A stretch of DNA of 40,868 nucleotides. Source: CAZOIA01 sp964579675. Its GTDB lineage: Bacteria; Planctomycetota; Phycisphaerae; UBA1845; PWPN01. Below, piece after piece: positions 1 through 9,407 of the stretch. Position numbers and translations under genes: made by a program. Positions within the stretch are counted from its first letter, which is position 1. The number at the start of each line of letters is the position of its first letter. Location: assembly GCA_964579675.1 (NCBI GenBank), contig CAZOIA010000025.1, positions 1 through 40,868 of the forward strand. The letters are read 5' to 3'. The notes beneath the pieces were generated by a model, which worked only from the letters and a program-made list of their open reading frames with translations, searched no databases and was not told where the DNA came from.

Positions 1-53
1 GAAACACCTGGGGGCGGCGCCTTCCAACAAGCCGCCCAAAGTGTCATGCACCC
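1..53. repeat. Left copy of 53-bp terminal inverted repeat
   Basis: Positions 1-53 are the exact reverse complement of 40815-40867. The match stops at position 54 (T here, C in the complement of the other end). It contains GGCGGC and GCCGCC runs but no gene that I recognise. Because it sits at both extreme ends of the window, the simplest reading is a multicopy genomic repeat at which the assembly broke. Real ends of a mobile unit are possible but not supported by any transposase here. Confidence 0.9.
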
Positions 54-160
54 TCAGCCTCGTTGCTGGCCCCCCTGTCCTTTTCATTTGGCGTAGCCTC
101 GGGTAGCCTATCGCGCTTGCAGCGTGGACGGCTGCACGAGCAAGAACGGAGGATTCATCC

Positions 161-1444
161 ATGAGCCAACCTCGATCGCTGACTCGGCGCCGATTGTTAG
201 AGCGCGGGGCCGGTCTGGCGGCCGGTGCCGTCGCCGCACCGTACGTGATAACCAGCCAGGCGCTCGGTGGCCCCGGCAAGCCCTCGGCAGGCAACCGCCT
301 CACCCTGGGCTTCATTGGGGTCGGGGGCATGGGCAGCGGGCATCTCCGCGCGTTTCTCGGCATGCCGGACGTGCAGGTCCTTGCGGTGGCGGACGTATAC
401 GAGAAAAACCGCACCCAGGCGATGGAGCGGGTCGGGAAGGATTGTGCCGGCTACAATGACTACCGGGAGCTGCTGGCCCGGGCGGATATCGATGCGGTGG
501 TGATCGCCACGCCCGATCACTGGCACACCATGACCGCGATCCACGCGTGCGAGGCGGGCAAGGACGTGTACTGTGAGAAACCACTGACCCTGACGATCCG
601 CGAGGCGAGGCGAATCGTTCAAGCCGCCCGCCGCAATGGGACTGTCTTCCAGGTCGGCAGCCAGCAGCGCTCGAGCGACAACTTCCGGTTCGGGTGCGAG
701 CTGGTCCGCAGCGGGCGCATCGGTAAGCTGGAGTGGGTGCGGGTGAGGATCGGTGGGGGCCCGGCGTGCGGGTTCGAGGCCCCTCAACCGCCGCCGCCGG
801 GGCTCGACTGGGACTTCTGGCTGGGGCCGGCCCCGTGGGCGGAGTACACGCCCAGACGCTGCCACTATGACTTCAGATGGATCTACGATTACTCCGGCGG
901 GAAGATGACCGACTGGGGCGCGCACCACAACGACATCGCCCAGTGGGGCATCGGTGCATCCCATACCGGGCCGATCAAGACCGAGCCGATCTCAGCGACG
1001 TTCCCCACGAAGGGCCTGTTCGACACCGCGACCAGCTTCGAGATAAAGCACACGTACGCCAACGGCGTCGTGTTGTACACGAACAGCGGCGGCCCGGGCC
1101 CCGGCGTGCATTTCCAGGGCACGGACGGATGGGTGAAGCTGGATCGCGGGCACTTCAGCACGAGCGACCCGGAGATCCAAGCCGAGCCGCTGGGCGCCGG
1201 TGATGTCCATCTTTACCGGAGCCCGGGGCACCACCGCGACTGGCTCAACTGCATTAAGACCCGCAAGCGCCCGATCTGCGACGCAGAGATCGGCTGCCGA
1301 TCGGTGACCGTGTGCCACCTCGGCACGACCGCGATCCGGACGGGTAAGACGATCCATTGGGACCCGGACAAGGAAGAGATCACCAACGATCCCAGTCTGG
1401 CCCGCTGGTTGAGCAAGCCCTACCGGGCGCCGTGGCGGATTTGA
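161..1444 (+). CDS. Tat-exported Gfo/Idh/MocA family oxidoreductase
   Basis: A 427-residue predicted NAD(P)-dependent sugar or cyclitol dehydrogenase of the Gfo/Idh/MocA family. The N-terminus has a twin-arginine signal (LTRRRLLERGAG, then an Ala-rich stretch to about residue 30), so the protein is probably exported folded with its cofactor. A Rossmann fold follows, with GFIGVGGMGSGH at about residues 50-61 and the family EKP motif (CEKPLTLT) near residue 139; the C-terminal half is the alpha/beta substrate domain. The start is fixed by a strong ribosome site (CGGAGGA, 7 bases before ATG). Tat-exported members are typical of planctomycetes. The substrate cannot be told from sequence. It lies upstream of a HEAT-repeat protein and a ThuA-like protein in the same direction, a combination consistent with periplasmic carbohydrate processing. 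Confidence 0.93.
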   Translation: MSQPRSLTRRRLLERGAGLAAGAVAAPYVITSQALGGPGKPSAGNRLTLGFIGVGGMGSGHLRAFLGMPDVQVLAVADVYEKNRTQAMERVGKDCAGYNDYRELLARADIDAVVIATPDHWHTMTAIHACEAGKDVYCEKPLTLTIREARRIVQAARRNGTVFQVGSQQRSSDNFRFGCELVRSGRIGKLEWVRVRIGGGPACGFEAPQPPPPGLDWDFWLGPAPWAEYTPRRCHYDFRWIYDYSGGKMTDWGAHHNDIAQWGIGASHTGPIKTEPISATFPTKGLFDTATSFEIKHTYANGVVLYTNSGGPGPGVHFQGTDGWVKLDRGHFSTSDPEIQAEPLGAGDVHLYRSPGHHRDWLNCIKTRKRPICDAEIGCRSVTVCHLGTTAIRTGKTIHWDPDKEEITNDPSLARWLSKPYRAPWRI

Positions 1445-1531
1445 GCAAACGGCGCATACGCCACAAGACACGGAGGCCGCCGGGCAATGAGAACCCGACC
1501 GCACAAACCGGTAACCAGGAGCATGCCCCAA

Positions 1532-4156
1532 ATGAGAGCCGCAGTCACATTCATTGTAAGCTTCGTATTGCTGCCGACGCCCGTCCAGGCGGTTCAGCCA
1601 CTAGCGGCTGAGGACGCGCGGATCAAGGCCCTGGGCAGTCAGGACGGTGGTGCGCGGGCCAGGGCATCGGAGGAACTGGTTTCGGCCGGTGCAGCGGCAG
1701 TGGCGCCGCTGCTGGCGGTGATGGACAAGGACGAGCGAACCGCGGGCAAAACGGCCTACGAGACGCTCTTTCGGATCACCCAGCAGGCGGCGGGCACGAA
1801 GCGCGGGCCGGAAGTGGCGGGCGAGCTGGCCCGTGAGTTGGGCGGCAAACATTCGGTCAGCACGCGGCGCAGTATCTGCCGGTTACTGAGCTTTGTGGCC
1901 GGCGATGAATCGGTTGACGCGCTGTACAAGGCGATGAACACGAAGGATCTTGCCGAGATGGCCCGGTGGGCGCTGGCCCGCATTCCGACTCGTCGGGCGA
2001 CCGAGGCCCTGATCGGCGCACTTCAGATCACGGAGCTGAAAGAGAAGATCGCGGTCATCAACAGCTTGGGCGAGCGGGGCGACAAGCGTGCAGTGCGTGC
2101 CCTGCAAGGCCGGGCGGCCCATAGAAGCCCTGCGGTCCGTGCTGCGGCCTTGGATGCCCTGGCCATGATACCGGTCCCGGAGTCACTCGAAACGATCGCC
2201 GGCGCGGTCAAGAAAAAGCAGACCGGTGCGGCGGCGGCCATGCTAACCTTCGGGGAAACGCTGCTGGACGCCGGCCTGTCGCGGAGCGCGGGCGAGGCGT
2301 TCAGGACACTCTCTGATTCATCCTCACTGACCGTGGCAGAGCGTTGCCGGCTGCTGCACGGCCGGGGACGGGTGGGCGGCAAGCAAGCGATACCGTTTGT
2401 CCTGACGGCGCTGGACGATGAGAGTCCGCACGTTCGCGGGGCCGCGGTCCAGGCGTGCGCCATGCTGCCGGGCGAAGATGCAACCGCCGCGATCGCAAAG
2501 AAGATGGCCGGCGCGAGGGGGCTGCTCAAGGCGGACCTGCTGGACGCCTTGGGGCATCGCGGCAGCGCCATGGACGAGGGCTCGGCGGAGTTGATCGTTG
2601 CTGAGGCCGAGTCGAGCAAGGATGAGTCGGTCCGCGTGGCAGCGATTCGGGCGATCGAGAAAGCGGGTATCGACTCCGGCGTGCCTGTGCTATTGAAGCT
2701 GCTGGCCGGCCCGGAGAGCCCCACCCGCGATGCGGCGGAGCACGCGATCAATCACATGCCGGGCCAGGGCGTCACCGAACAAATCGCGGGTGCCGTCGGC
2801 GGGGCCGCGCCCCCAACCCGCGCAATGCTGATCCTCGCCCTGGGACACCGGGGTGGTCCGGCCGCCCTGGAGGTGGTGACGAAGGCAGCCAAGAACGACG
2901 ATGTGAGCGTTCGCGCGGCAGCCTTCAAGGCGATCGGCGTGCTCAAGGCGGAGGCGGGATTCGACGCACTGCTGGCGGGATTCAAGGGTCAGCCCGGTCC
3001 TGATCGCGAGGCGGCGGAGAAGGCGATGCGACAACTGGAAGGTGACGCGGTGACGGTTAAGATGCTGGCCGCGTACCAGCGGGTCTCCGAGGACCAGAAG
3101 CCTTCCCTGCTTCGCGTGATCGGTTGGCGGAAACACGCGGACGTCCCGCCGCTGTTGTCCAGAGAGGCGAACAACCCCAGCGCCGATATCCGGGCGGCGG
3201 CGGTCGAGGGCCTGGGCCGGCAGGATGACCCTGCCGTCGCGCCGACGCTGCTCAAGGTGGCCAGGGGCGGCCCGGCCAACGTGACCGAAGCTGCCCTGGC
3301 GGGGTACCTGCGGGCGGCCCGGCGCCTCGAGGGTAAGGATCGACTTGACGCCGGCCACATGTACGTCCAAGCCATCAGGCTTGCCGCTGCCGACGACCAG
3401 AAACGCGAAGCTCTCAACGGCATTACCCGGAACGTCAACCCCGGCAACGAGGCCGTGCTCCCGCTGCTCGTGCCCCACCTGCGGCAGGGCAACGTCCGGT
3501 CCGAAGCCGCCCGGGCCGTGGCCCCGTTCGCCATGCATCTGCCCGAATCGCGCAAGTCCGAAGCGATCGAGCTGCTCAGGCAGGTGGTCAAGCTCTCACC
3601 GGGCAACGACACGACTCGCAAGGCGGTTGAGCACCTCCGCAAGCTCGGCGTGGACATCGACCCCGCCCGCGATGCCGGCTTCATCACCGAATGGTGGGTC
3701 ATCGGCCCGTTCCCGAACCCCGGCAACGAGATGTTCAGCAAGGCGTATTTCCCCGAGCGGGAGGTCGATTTGCAGGCCAAGCGCGAGCTTGCCGGCAAGG
3801 AATACGCGTGGAAGCAATCCCACACGGCCGATCTGCGGGGCATCATCGATCTCGAACAGGTCGTCGCCCGCAAGGACAACGTCGGGGCCTACGGCTACGC
3901 GGAGATTACGGTTGACGCCGCCTGCGACGTGGTCCTCAAGATCGGCAGCGACGACAGCATCGTGGTGTGGATCAACGGGGAGCAGGTTCACGCGTGGTCC
4001 GGCAGCCGGGGGGTCCGGGTTGACCAGGATCAGGCCAGGGCCCGGCTCGAGGCGGGCGTCAACAAGATCCTGGTCAAATGTCTGAACGGCGGTTCCGATT
4101 GGGCCTACTGCGTGCGGGTCACAACCCCCGGCGGCGAGCCGGTCGCATTCAAATAA
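1532..4156 (+). CDS. Exported HEAT-repeat protein
   Basis: About 874 residues. I chose the ATG at 1532 because AGGAG (1517-1521) is 10 bases upstream and the next residues form a signal peptide (MRAAVTFIVSFVLLP, cleavage near VQA); in-frame ATGs at 1487 and 1523 are alternatives. From about residue 30 to 690 the protein is a chain of HEAT-like helical repeats (recurring patterns such as VRAAALDAL, VRGAAVQA, VRVAAIRAI, IRAAAVEGL). The last 150 residues change to a beta-rich domain starting at WWVIGPFPN and containing DDSIVVWING, resembling carbohydrate- or ligand-binding jelly-roll modules found in planctomycete exported proteins. No catalytic motif is visible. Likely a periplasmic scaffold or binding protein; specific function unknown. 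Confidence 0.88.
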   Translation: MRAAVTFIVSFVLLPTPVQAVQPLAAEDARIKALGSQDGGARARASEELVSAGAAAVAPLLAVMDKDERTAGKTAYETLFRITQQAAGTKRGPEVAGELARELGGKHSVSTRRSICRLLSFVAGDESVDALYKAMNTKDLAEMARWALARIPTRRATEALIGALQITELKEKIAVINSLGERGDKRAVRALQGRAAHRSPAVRAAALDALAMIPVPESLETIAGAVKKKQTGAAAAMLTFGETLLDAGLSRSAGEAFRTLSDSSSLTVAERCRLLHGRGRVGGKQAIPFVLTALDDESPHVRGAAVQACAMLPGEDATAAIAKKMAGARGLLKADLLDALGHRGSAMDEGSAELIVAEAESSKDESVRVAAIRAIEKAGIDSGVPVLLKLLAGPESPTRDAAEHAINHMPGQGVTEQIAGAVGGAAPPTRAMLILALGHRGGPAALEVVTKAAKNDDVSVRAAAFKAIGVLKAEAGFDALLAGFKGQPGPDREAAEKAMRQLEGDAVTVKMLAAYQRVSEDQKPSLLRVIGWRKHADVPPLLSREANNPSADIRAAAVEGLGRQDDPAVAPTLLKVARGGPANVTEAALAGYLRAARRLEGKDRLDAGHMYVQAIRLAAADDQKREALNGITRNVNPGNEAVLPLLVPHLRQGNVRSEAARAVAPFAMHLPESRKSEAIELLRQVVKLSPGNDTTRKAVEHLRKLGVDIDPARDAGFITEWWVIGPFPNPGNEMFSKAYFPEREVDLQAKRELAGKEYAWKQSHTADLRGIIDLEQVVARKDNVGAYGYAEITVDAACDVVLKIGSDDSIVVWINGEQVHAWSGSRGVRVDQDQARARLEAGVNKILVKCLNGGSDWAYCVRVTTPGGEPVAFK

Positions 4157-4164
4157 CAGCCGCT

Positions 4165-4222
4165 TGCGGCTTCGCGCCGCACGCCTGCGGTTTCGCGCCG
4201 CACAGTTGCGGCTTTGCACAAC
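4165..4222 (+). repeat. 21-bp tandem repeat, about 2.7 copies
   Basis: Units begin at 4165, 4186 and 4207 with TGCGGC/TGCGGT followed by TTCGCGCCGCAC; the third copy decays after TGCGGCTTTGCAC. Each unit contains GCGGC...GCCGC and can fold into a small hairpin. It starts 9 bases after the HEAT-protein stop codon, so it may act as a 3' transcript structure or be a dispersed hairpin repeat. Confidence 0.75.
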
Positions 4223-4330
4223 AAGGGCGGCATGGTTCCCTACCGCTTTGGGTGACATGGTGGTGAAGAAGGCATCACCCAACAAAGGCACGGTGGCGTC
4301 CTGTCTCAAGCATTACGGAAGGAGACCGAA

Positions 4331-5092
4331 ATGAGCGTTCGTCATGTTTTCCCCCTGACCGTGGTAGCCGGCGTGCTGATCGGCACGGTGGCTCTTACCC
4401 CGCAGTTCTCGGTGCTCACGCTGGCCCAGGAAGCGACTCCTGCACCGGCCCCGCCCGGCGGCAAGGTCAAGACGCTGCTGTTGACGGGTGGGCCCATCCA
4501 CGACGGCAAGGCCATCGGCAATGTCGTTCAGGAGGCGATGGAGAAATCCGGCAGGTTCGACGTGACCCGCGTTCATGAGGATCTGAACGCATTCCTGGCC
4601 GAGCGAATCAAACCGTACCAGCTCGTGGTGTTCTACAACACGCTTGGAGAGATCACGGAAGCCCAGAAGCGCGGGCTCATGAACCACATTGCCAGCGGCA
4701 AGGGATACGTCACGTTCCACTCCGGTGCTGATTCGTTCCGCGGCGATCCCGACTATCGCGCCCTGGTTGGCGGATACTTCGTCACGCACCCCAGGTATCG
4801 CAAGTATCAGGTCAGCGTCACGGAGAACGACAGCCCCATCACCAAGGGCATCGACGAGTTCATGATCACGGATGAGCAGTACATCCTCGAGTACGATCCG
4901 CGCGTGAACGTGCTGGCCAACGCGCTGTGGAAGGGCAGGGCGATGCCGGTGATGTGGACGAAGTCATGGGGCAAGGGTCGGGTGTTCTACTGTGCATTCG
5001 GCCACGACGTCAAGGCCTGCCAGCAGGAGATGACCCAAAGGCTGCTGCTTCGCGGTGCCTTGTGGGCCGCCGGCCGCGAGGTCACCGACTGA
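4331..5092 (+). CDS. ThuA-like domain protein (exported)
   Basis: 253 residues with a signal peptide (hydrophobic core LTVVAGVLIGTVALT). The mature protein is a ThuA-like (trehalose-utilisation) class-I glutamine-amidotransferase-like fold: LLLTGGPIHDG near residue 50, LVVFYNTLGEIT, GKGYVTFHSGADSF at about 130-143, and the C-terminal VMWTKSWGKGRVFYCAFGHD. ThuA-like proteins are common beside Gfo/Idh/MocA oxidoreductases in planctomycetes and are thought to act in sugar metabolism; ThuA with ThuB has been linked to 3-keto-sugar conversion. That role is family knowledge, not visible here. Start fixed by GGAAGGAGACCGAA before ATG. Confidence 0.88.
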   Translation: MSVRHVFPLTVVAGVLIGTVALTPQFSVLTLAQEATPAPAPPGGKVKTLLLTGGPIHDGKAIGNVVQEAMEKSGRFDVTRVHEDLNAFLAERIKPYQLVVFYNTLGEITEAQKRGLMNHIASGKGYVTFHSGADSFRGDPDYRALVGGYFVTHPRYRKYQVSVTENDSPITKGIDEFMITDEQYILEYDPRVNVLANALWKGRAMPVMWTKSWGKGRVFYCAFGHDVKACQQEMTQRLLLRGALWAAGREVTD

Positions 5093-5161
5093 CCCGTCAT
5101 GCCACCCTCACGCTTCGCTTACGCCCCCTGGTGACGGTCGGTTGGCGTGCTGGTCTGGTGG

Positions 5162-5194
5162 CGCCCCATCCCTTTCACAGAAAGGGGCGGGGGA
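5162..5194. terminator. Hairpin between convergent genes
   Basis: CCCTTTC at 5170-5176 pairs with GAAAGGG at 5180-5186 around a 3-base loop, with outer CCCC/GGGG extending the stem. It lies in the 130-bp gap between the convergent ThuA-like and cstA genes, where a bidirectional terminator is expected. No long T run follows on either strand. Confidence 0.45.
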
Positions 5195-5222
5195 TAGGTC
5201 AATATGTGCTCCGCCCTACATT

Positions 5223-7157
5223 CTACCAGGTGGTGGCCGCGGCCTCGCCGGTGCGTGCCGCCCGGCCGCCGACCCAGCGGCGCACCGCCAGTACGATGAT
5301 CCCGAATGACATGGCCAGCACCAGAACATCGGTGATGGCCAGGGCAGCCGTTCCGGGCCAGCCGGGCAAATAATTGACCCGTAACAGGCGCACCATCATC
5401 GTGATCGCCGTGATGAGCATGAAGAGCGTCGGGAGCAACGTGTACCAGATCGGCCGGCCGTGGGCGATCAGCCAGCAGGTCGCCACCAAAAGCGCCAGCG
5501 CCGCCAGCAGTTGATTCGACGAGCCGAAAATCTTCCAGACGACCTCATAACCGTTCCCCAGACCCAAGAGCAGCATGAGCCCGACCGCAATCCCGGAGTT
5601 GACCCAATAGTGCCGCAGCGTCGTGAGCCCCCAACGTCGGAGCCCGCTGGTCACGATGGCGGGCTTGCCTGGGGCGTCATCGAGAGGTGCCGGTTTCCCG
5701 GTGCTCAACCCGACCGTGTCGGCGACCTGAGCAGCATCACCTTGGCACGCCTCCACCGGTTCCGCTCGGCGTTGGGCGGCAGCGGCAAATACGTCGTACC
5801 GGCCAAAGAACGTTGCCCAGCCCTCCTCGATCATGTACCGGGTCAACCGAATGGCCGTGTCCAGCGTGGTCACCAGAAAACCTTCCAGCAGCAGCATCGC
5901 ACCCAACGCGCCGCTGGCGATCGGCAAACCCAAGCCAACATGAGCGGTATGCCCCACGCCCATCGCGAACGTCAGGACCGGATTGCCCTTGATCCCTTCC
6001 GGATGACAATAGCCCTGGTAGCCCTTCAGCGTCAGGCCGACGATCAGACAGCACACGACGCAGACGGCCAGGAAGCTCTCCAGCAGCATTCCATAGTATC
6101 CGACCTTCCGGGCTGCCGTTTCGCTCGACAACTGTTTGCAGGTCGTCCCGCCGGCGCAAAGACTATGAAACCCGCTCACCGCACCGCACGCAATGAGCAC
6201 GAACATCACCGGCCAGCCGGGCCCCAGTTGTTCACTGCCGGCCGACCAGTTGTTCATCGGAATCCCCGCGGCATGTGCGGTCTGACCACCGCCCCGCAAG
6301 GCCGCCGCCACCAACGCGGCAATCAGGAACACAATCCCCACGTAAAGGATATGCACATTGATGAAATCTCGACTCTGCAGGAACAGCCAGACCGGCACCC
6401 CGGCTGAAATGAGCACGTAGCCGCTGATCATCAGCTTCCACGTGAGTGGTTTGACTGCCATGGGCAAGTGCAATCCGATCAGGATCGAGATGGCACAGAT
6501 GACAATCGCCAGCATTGAGCATACCCACACGGGCCACTTGCGTTTCAGGTACAGAAAGCCGATCAAGGGCGAGCAGGCAGTGATGACAATGACCGACGTG
6601 GACGCGATGCCGCCGATGATCGCTTCTCCCTGAACCACGCGGAACAGCTTCTGAGTAGGGTCGAGCTGGAGGGTGACCACCGATACTTTCGAGGTCAGGG
6701 CGGTGGCCGACAGATCCAGAAAGGCGGCACATACCAGCGCCAGCAGGGCGACGAGCAGGATGAGCAGCATCACGAAAGCGCCGGGCCCGATATATCGCCG
6801 GGCGATCACGGTCAGGTTCTTGCCCCCCTCCCGGACTGCGATATGAGTCGCCGCGAAGTCGTGCACCGCACCCAGAAACACCCCGCCCAACAGGATCCAC
6901 AACAGGGCCGGCCCCCACCCGTAGAGAATCGCCACCACCGGGCCGATGATCGGGCCCGCGCCCGCGATCGAGGCGTAATGATGGGCGAAGACGACCGGGG
7001 TCCGTGTGGGCACATAGTCACGCCCGTCGTTGATCGCCACCGCCGGCGTGATGCGATCTGCTCGCTCGCCTAGAACCCTGGCGATCACGGGAGCGTAAAA
7101 GCGACCGCCGAGAAACAGAACCACTGACGCGGCCAGCATGATCAACAGCACAATCAT
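5223..7157 (-). CDS. cstA: CstA family carbon-starvation protein (transporter)
   Basis: 644 residues, almost entirely membrane-embedded. Matches the CstA family: GRFYAPVIARVLGERADRITPAVAINDGRDYVPT near the N-terminus, the HHYASIAGAGPIIGPVVA signature at about residues 59-76, GVFLGAVHDF, and a C-terminal part with GSSNQLLAALAL. CstA proteins take up peptides or pyruvate in the inner membrane under carbon limitation. A hydrophilic loop at about residues 455-505 (AAAQRRAEPVEACQGDAA) separates late membrane segments and is poorly conserved in type. It is convergent with the ThuA-like gene and begins 76 bp from the end of argC. Confidence 0.95.
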   Translation of the reverse strand: MIVLLIMLAASVVLFLGGRFYAPVIARVLGERADRITPAVAINDGRDYVPTRTPVVFAHHYASIAGAGPIIGPVVAILYGWGPALLWILLGGVFLGAVHDFAATHIAVREGGKNLTVIARRYIGPGAFVMLLILLVALLALVCAAFLDLSATALTSKVSVVTLQLDPTQKLFRVVQGEAIIGGIASTSVIVITACSPLIGFLYLKRKWPVWVCSMLAIVICAISILIGLHLPMAVKPLTWKLMISGYVLISAGVPVWLFLQSRDFINVHILYVGIVFLIAALVAAALRGGGQTAHAAGIPMNNWSAGSEQLGPGWPVMFVLIACGAVSGFHSLCAGGTTCKQLSSETAARKVGYYGMLLESFLAVCVVCCLIVGLTLKGYQGYCHPEGIKGNPVLTFAMGVGHTAHVGLGLPIASGALGAMLLLEGFLVTTLDTAIRLTRYMIEEGWATFFGRYDVFAAAAQRRAEPVEACQGDAAQVADTVGLSTGKPAPLDDAPGKPAIVTSGLRRWGLTTLRHYWVNSGIAVGLMLLLGLGNGYEVVWKIFGSSNQLLAALALLVATCWLIAHGRPIWYTLLPTLFMLITAITMMVRLLRVNYLPGWPGTAALAITDVLVLAMSFGIIVLAVRRWVGGRAARTGEAAATTW

Positions 7158-7233
7158 GACCAGCCTCGTAAGGAGAAAAACAAGATTTCCTGGGAGAACG
7201 ACCTCAATTCGCGACTCTCAACTCTCTATTTCC

Positions 7234-8262
7234 TCAAGCCAATCCCGCCTTTTCCTCGAGGCCGAACATGATGTTCATGTTCTGGATCGCCTGGCCGGAT
7301 GCGCCTTTGACCATGTTGTCGATGACCGAGAGCACCACGATCCGCGACTTGACCACGCGGGCGCTCAGGTCGCAGAAGTTGGTGCGGGCTACGTCCGCGG
7401 TCCGGGGCAGGGCGGGGCGGATCCGGATGAAAGGCTCGTCCTGGTAGGCGTCGGCGAACACCTGCATCACGTGCTCGAGGGACACCGGCTGCAGCGGTTT
7501 GAGATGAATGGTCGAGAAGATGCCGCGCTGCATCGGCACCAGGTGGGGGGTAAAGACTACCGACGACTTGCCCCGGCGGACGTAGGGGTCGAGCGTCCGT
7601 TCGATTTCGACCATGTGCCGGTGGTTGCCGACCTGGTATGCCTCGAACGTCTCGTTTCGCTCGGGGAAATGGTGCTCGGGTGTGGGGCGGCGGCCGGCGC
7701 CGCTGATCCCGCTGGCCGCATCAACGATCACGTCCTGGGGATCGATCAGCCCCGCCTTGAGCAGCGGAATAATCCCCAGGGCCGCCGACGCGGGATAGCA
7801 GCCGGGATTCGCCACCAGCGAGGCCGACCGGATCTTGGCCCGATGGAACTCGGGCAACCCGTAGACCGCGTGGGAGAGGTTCTCCGGGTCAGTGTGGGTC
7901 CTGTTGTACCACTGCCGGTAGTCGGCCCGCTCCTTGAGCCGGTAGTCGGCAGAGAAGTCGATCACCCGCAACCCCGCCGCCAACAGGGCCGGTGCGTGCT
8001 CCATCGCCACGCCGCTCGGCAGGCAAAGCATGGCGACATCGGCCCGGGCCTTGAGTGCTGGCGGGGCGATCGGCTCGCACCGCACCTCCAGTCGGCCCGC
8101 CAGTTCCGGGAATATCTCGTCGATCCGGGGCTGGGGATCACGCCGGCTGCACAAGGCCACGATCTCGGCCTGCGGATGCCTCAGCAACCAGCGGATCGTC
8201 TCCCGTGAGGTGTAGGCTGTCGCACCGATGATCGCGACACGAACTCTCTTCTCGTCCGGCAT
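7234..8262 (-). CDS. argC: N-acetyl-gamma-glutamyl-phosphate reductase
   Basis: About 342 residues from ATG at 8262 (MPDEKRVRVAIIGATAYTSR). An in-frame extension to 8379 is non-homologous in look and was dropped. ArgC reduces N-acetylglutamyl phosphate to the semialdehyde in arginine biosynthesis, using NADPH. Visible: N-terminal Rossmann motif VAIIGATAYTSRE, the active-site ANPGCYPAS segment with the catalytic Cys, and the C-terminal GASGQAIQNMNIMFGL, which is near-universal in ArgC. It lies downstream of the rplM-rpsI operon but is separated from it by a clear terminator, so it is probably transcribed on its own. Confidence 0.96.
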   Translation of the reverse strand: MPDEKRVRVAIIGATAYTSRETIRWLLRHPQAEIVALCSRRDPQPRIDEIFPELAGRLEVRCEPIAPPALKARADVAMLCLPSGVAMEHAPALLAAGLRVIDFSADYRLKERADYRQWYNRTHTDPENLSHAVYGLPEFHRAKIRSASLVANPGCYPASAALGIIPLLKAGLIDPQDVIVDAASGISGAGRRPTPEHHFPERNETFEAYQVGNHRHMVEIERTLDPYVRRGKSSVVFTPHLVPMQRGIFSTIHLKPLQPVSLEHVMQVFADAYQDEPFIRIRPALPRTADVARTNFCDLSARVVKSRIVVLSVIDNMVKGASGQAIQNMNIMFGLEEKAGLA

Positions 8263-8362
8263 CTCGGGTTCTCGGCTCCGCCGGGTCGTGCACCTCAAGG
8301 TTATCCGAAGTTCGGCCTGGATGGAGGATTCGGGCTTCGGGCTGGTGCCGTCAGACGCCTGT

Positions 8363-8394
8363 AAAAACGACCCCGCCAACGCGTCGCCGGGGCC
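8363..8394 (-). terminator. Rho-independent terminator after rpsI
   Basis: Read on the minus strand: GGCCCCGGC (8394-8386), 8-base loop, GGCGGGGTC (8377-8369), then TTTTT at 8367-8363. A 9-bp G-C-rich stem with one G-T pair followed by five T residues. It lies between rpsI and argC. Confidence 0.85.
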
Positions 8395-8427
8395 GTGGGA
8401 ATATCCAATCTTGCGATCGGCGAATCG

Positions 8428-8907
8428 TCACCGCTTGGAGAACTGGAAGCTCCGGCGAGCACCACGCCGGCCGTATTTCTTCCGCTCTCTCATCCGGCTG
8501 TCACGGGTCAGGTATCCGCCAGCTCGCAGGGCGTCGTCATACTCCTGGTTGGCCGCCTTCAATGCCCGGGCCACTCCGAGCAAGATCGCTCCCGCCTGAC
8601 CGGTGATCCCGCCGCCCGTGACGTTCACGAAGACATCTACCTTCCCGTGGGTTTCCGTTGCCTTGAGGGGGGCGACGGCATCGAGGCGATCGCGCTCCTG
8701 CGTGAAGTAATGTTCGAGCGGCCTCTTGTTGACCTCGAACTTGCCGTTGCCGGCCCGGAGGCGGACTCGCGCCACCGCGCGTTTGCGCCGACCGGTCCCC
8801 CAGAAGTAGTGCTTATCCGGAGGCGGCTCGGGGATCGTCGGCGAGACCGGCTCTTGAGCCGACTTGGCTTCCTCCGTCGATTTCGGTTCTTCGGGCACGT
8901 TCACCAT
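8428..8907 (-). CDS. rpsI: 30S ribosomal protein S9
   Basis: About 159 residues from ATG at 8907. The first 33 residues are an acidic, Pro-rich extension; the S9 core begins at FWGTGRRKRAVARVRL and runs through NKRPLEHYF, VNVTGGGITGQAGAI and the basic C-terminus ending RRSFQFSKR, whose C-terminal Lys-Arg tail reaches the P-site tRNA in known ribosomes. A TTG three codons earlier is possible. It follows rplM after a 62-bp gap, the usual rplM-rpsI order, so the two are one operon. Confidence 0.97.
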   Translation of the reverse strand: MVNVPEEPKSTEEAKSAQEPVSPTIPEPPPDKHYFWGTGRRKRAVARVRLRAGNGKFEVNKRPLEHYFTQERDRLDAVAPLKATETHGKVDVFVNVTGGGITGQAGAILLGVARALKAANQEYDDALRAGGYLTRDSRMRERKKYGRRGARRSFQFSKR

Positions 8908-8969
8908 CCTTGACAAATCGGTCTTGCTTCGTCTGGTCCGCCCGCGGCTCTCAGCGGTGCGCCGAAGGC

Positions 8970-9407
8970 TTACGTGAGCGCCAGTTCCAGCGGCCTGGGC
9001 TGCTGGGCGGCGTGCGGATGCTCGGGACCCGCGTAGACCTTGAGTCGTTTCAGCATCCGCCGAGCGAGCTTGTTCTTCGGCAGCATTCGCCGCACCGCGA
9101 GCTGGATCACCCGCTCGGGATGCCGCTCCATCACCCTGGCGATGGGCACTACCTTACGCCCCCCGGGATAATACGTGTAGTGATCGTACTCTTTCTGCTC
9201 CAGCTTCCGCCCGGTGAGCTTCACCTTCTCGGCGTTGACCACCACCACGAAATCGCCGGTCAACACGTGCGGGGTGTACGTCGGCTTATGTTTGCCCATC
9301 AGGATAGTAGCCAACTGGGCAGCCAGGCGGCCCAATACCTTGCCGCTCGCGTCAACCAGATGCCAGTCACCTCCGACTTCATCCGGCCTGGCGACGTATG
9401 ATTTCAT
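8970..9407 (-). CDS. rplM: 50S ribosomal protein L13
   Basis: 145 residues from ATG at 9407 (MKSYVARPDEV). L13 is an early-assembly protein of the large subunit. Visible: WHLVDASGKVLGRLAAQLA, LMGKHKPTYTPHVLTGDFVVVVNAEK, YYPGGRKVVPIARVMERHPERVI and VRRMLPKNKLARRMLKRLKVY, all standard L13 blocks. The longer in-frame start at 9461 adds residues with no L13 similarity. First gene of the rplM-rpsI operon, with a promoter-like site about 90 bp upstream. Confidence 0.97.
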   Translation of the reverse strand: MKSYVARPDEVGGDWHLVDASGKVLGRLAAQLATILMGKHKPTYTPHVLTGDFVVVVNAEKVKLTGRKLEQKEYDHYTYYPGGRKVVPIARVMERHPERVIQLAVRRMLPKNKLARRMLKRLKVYAGPEHPHAAQQPRPLELALT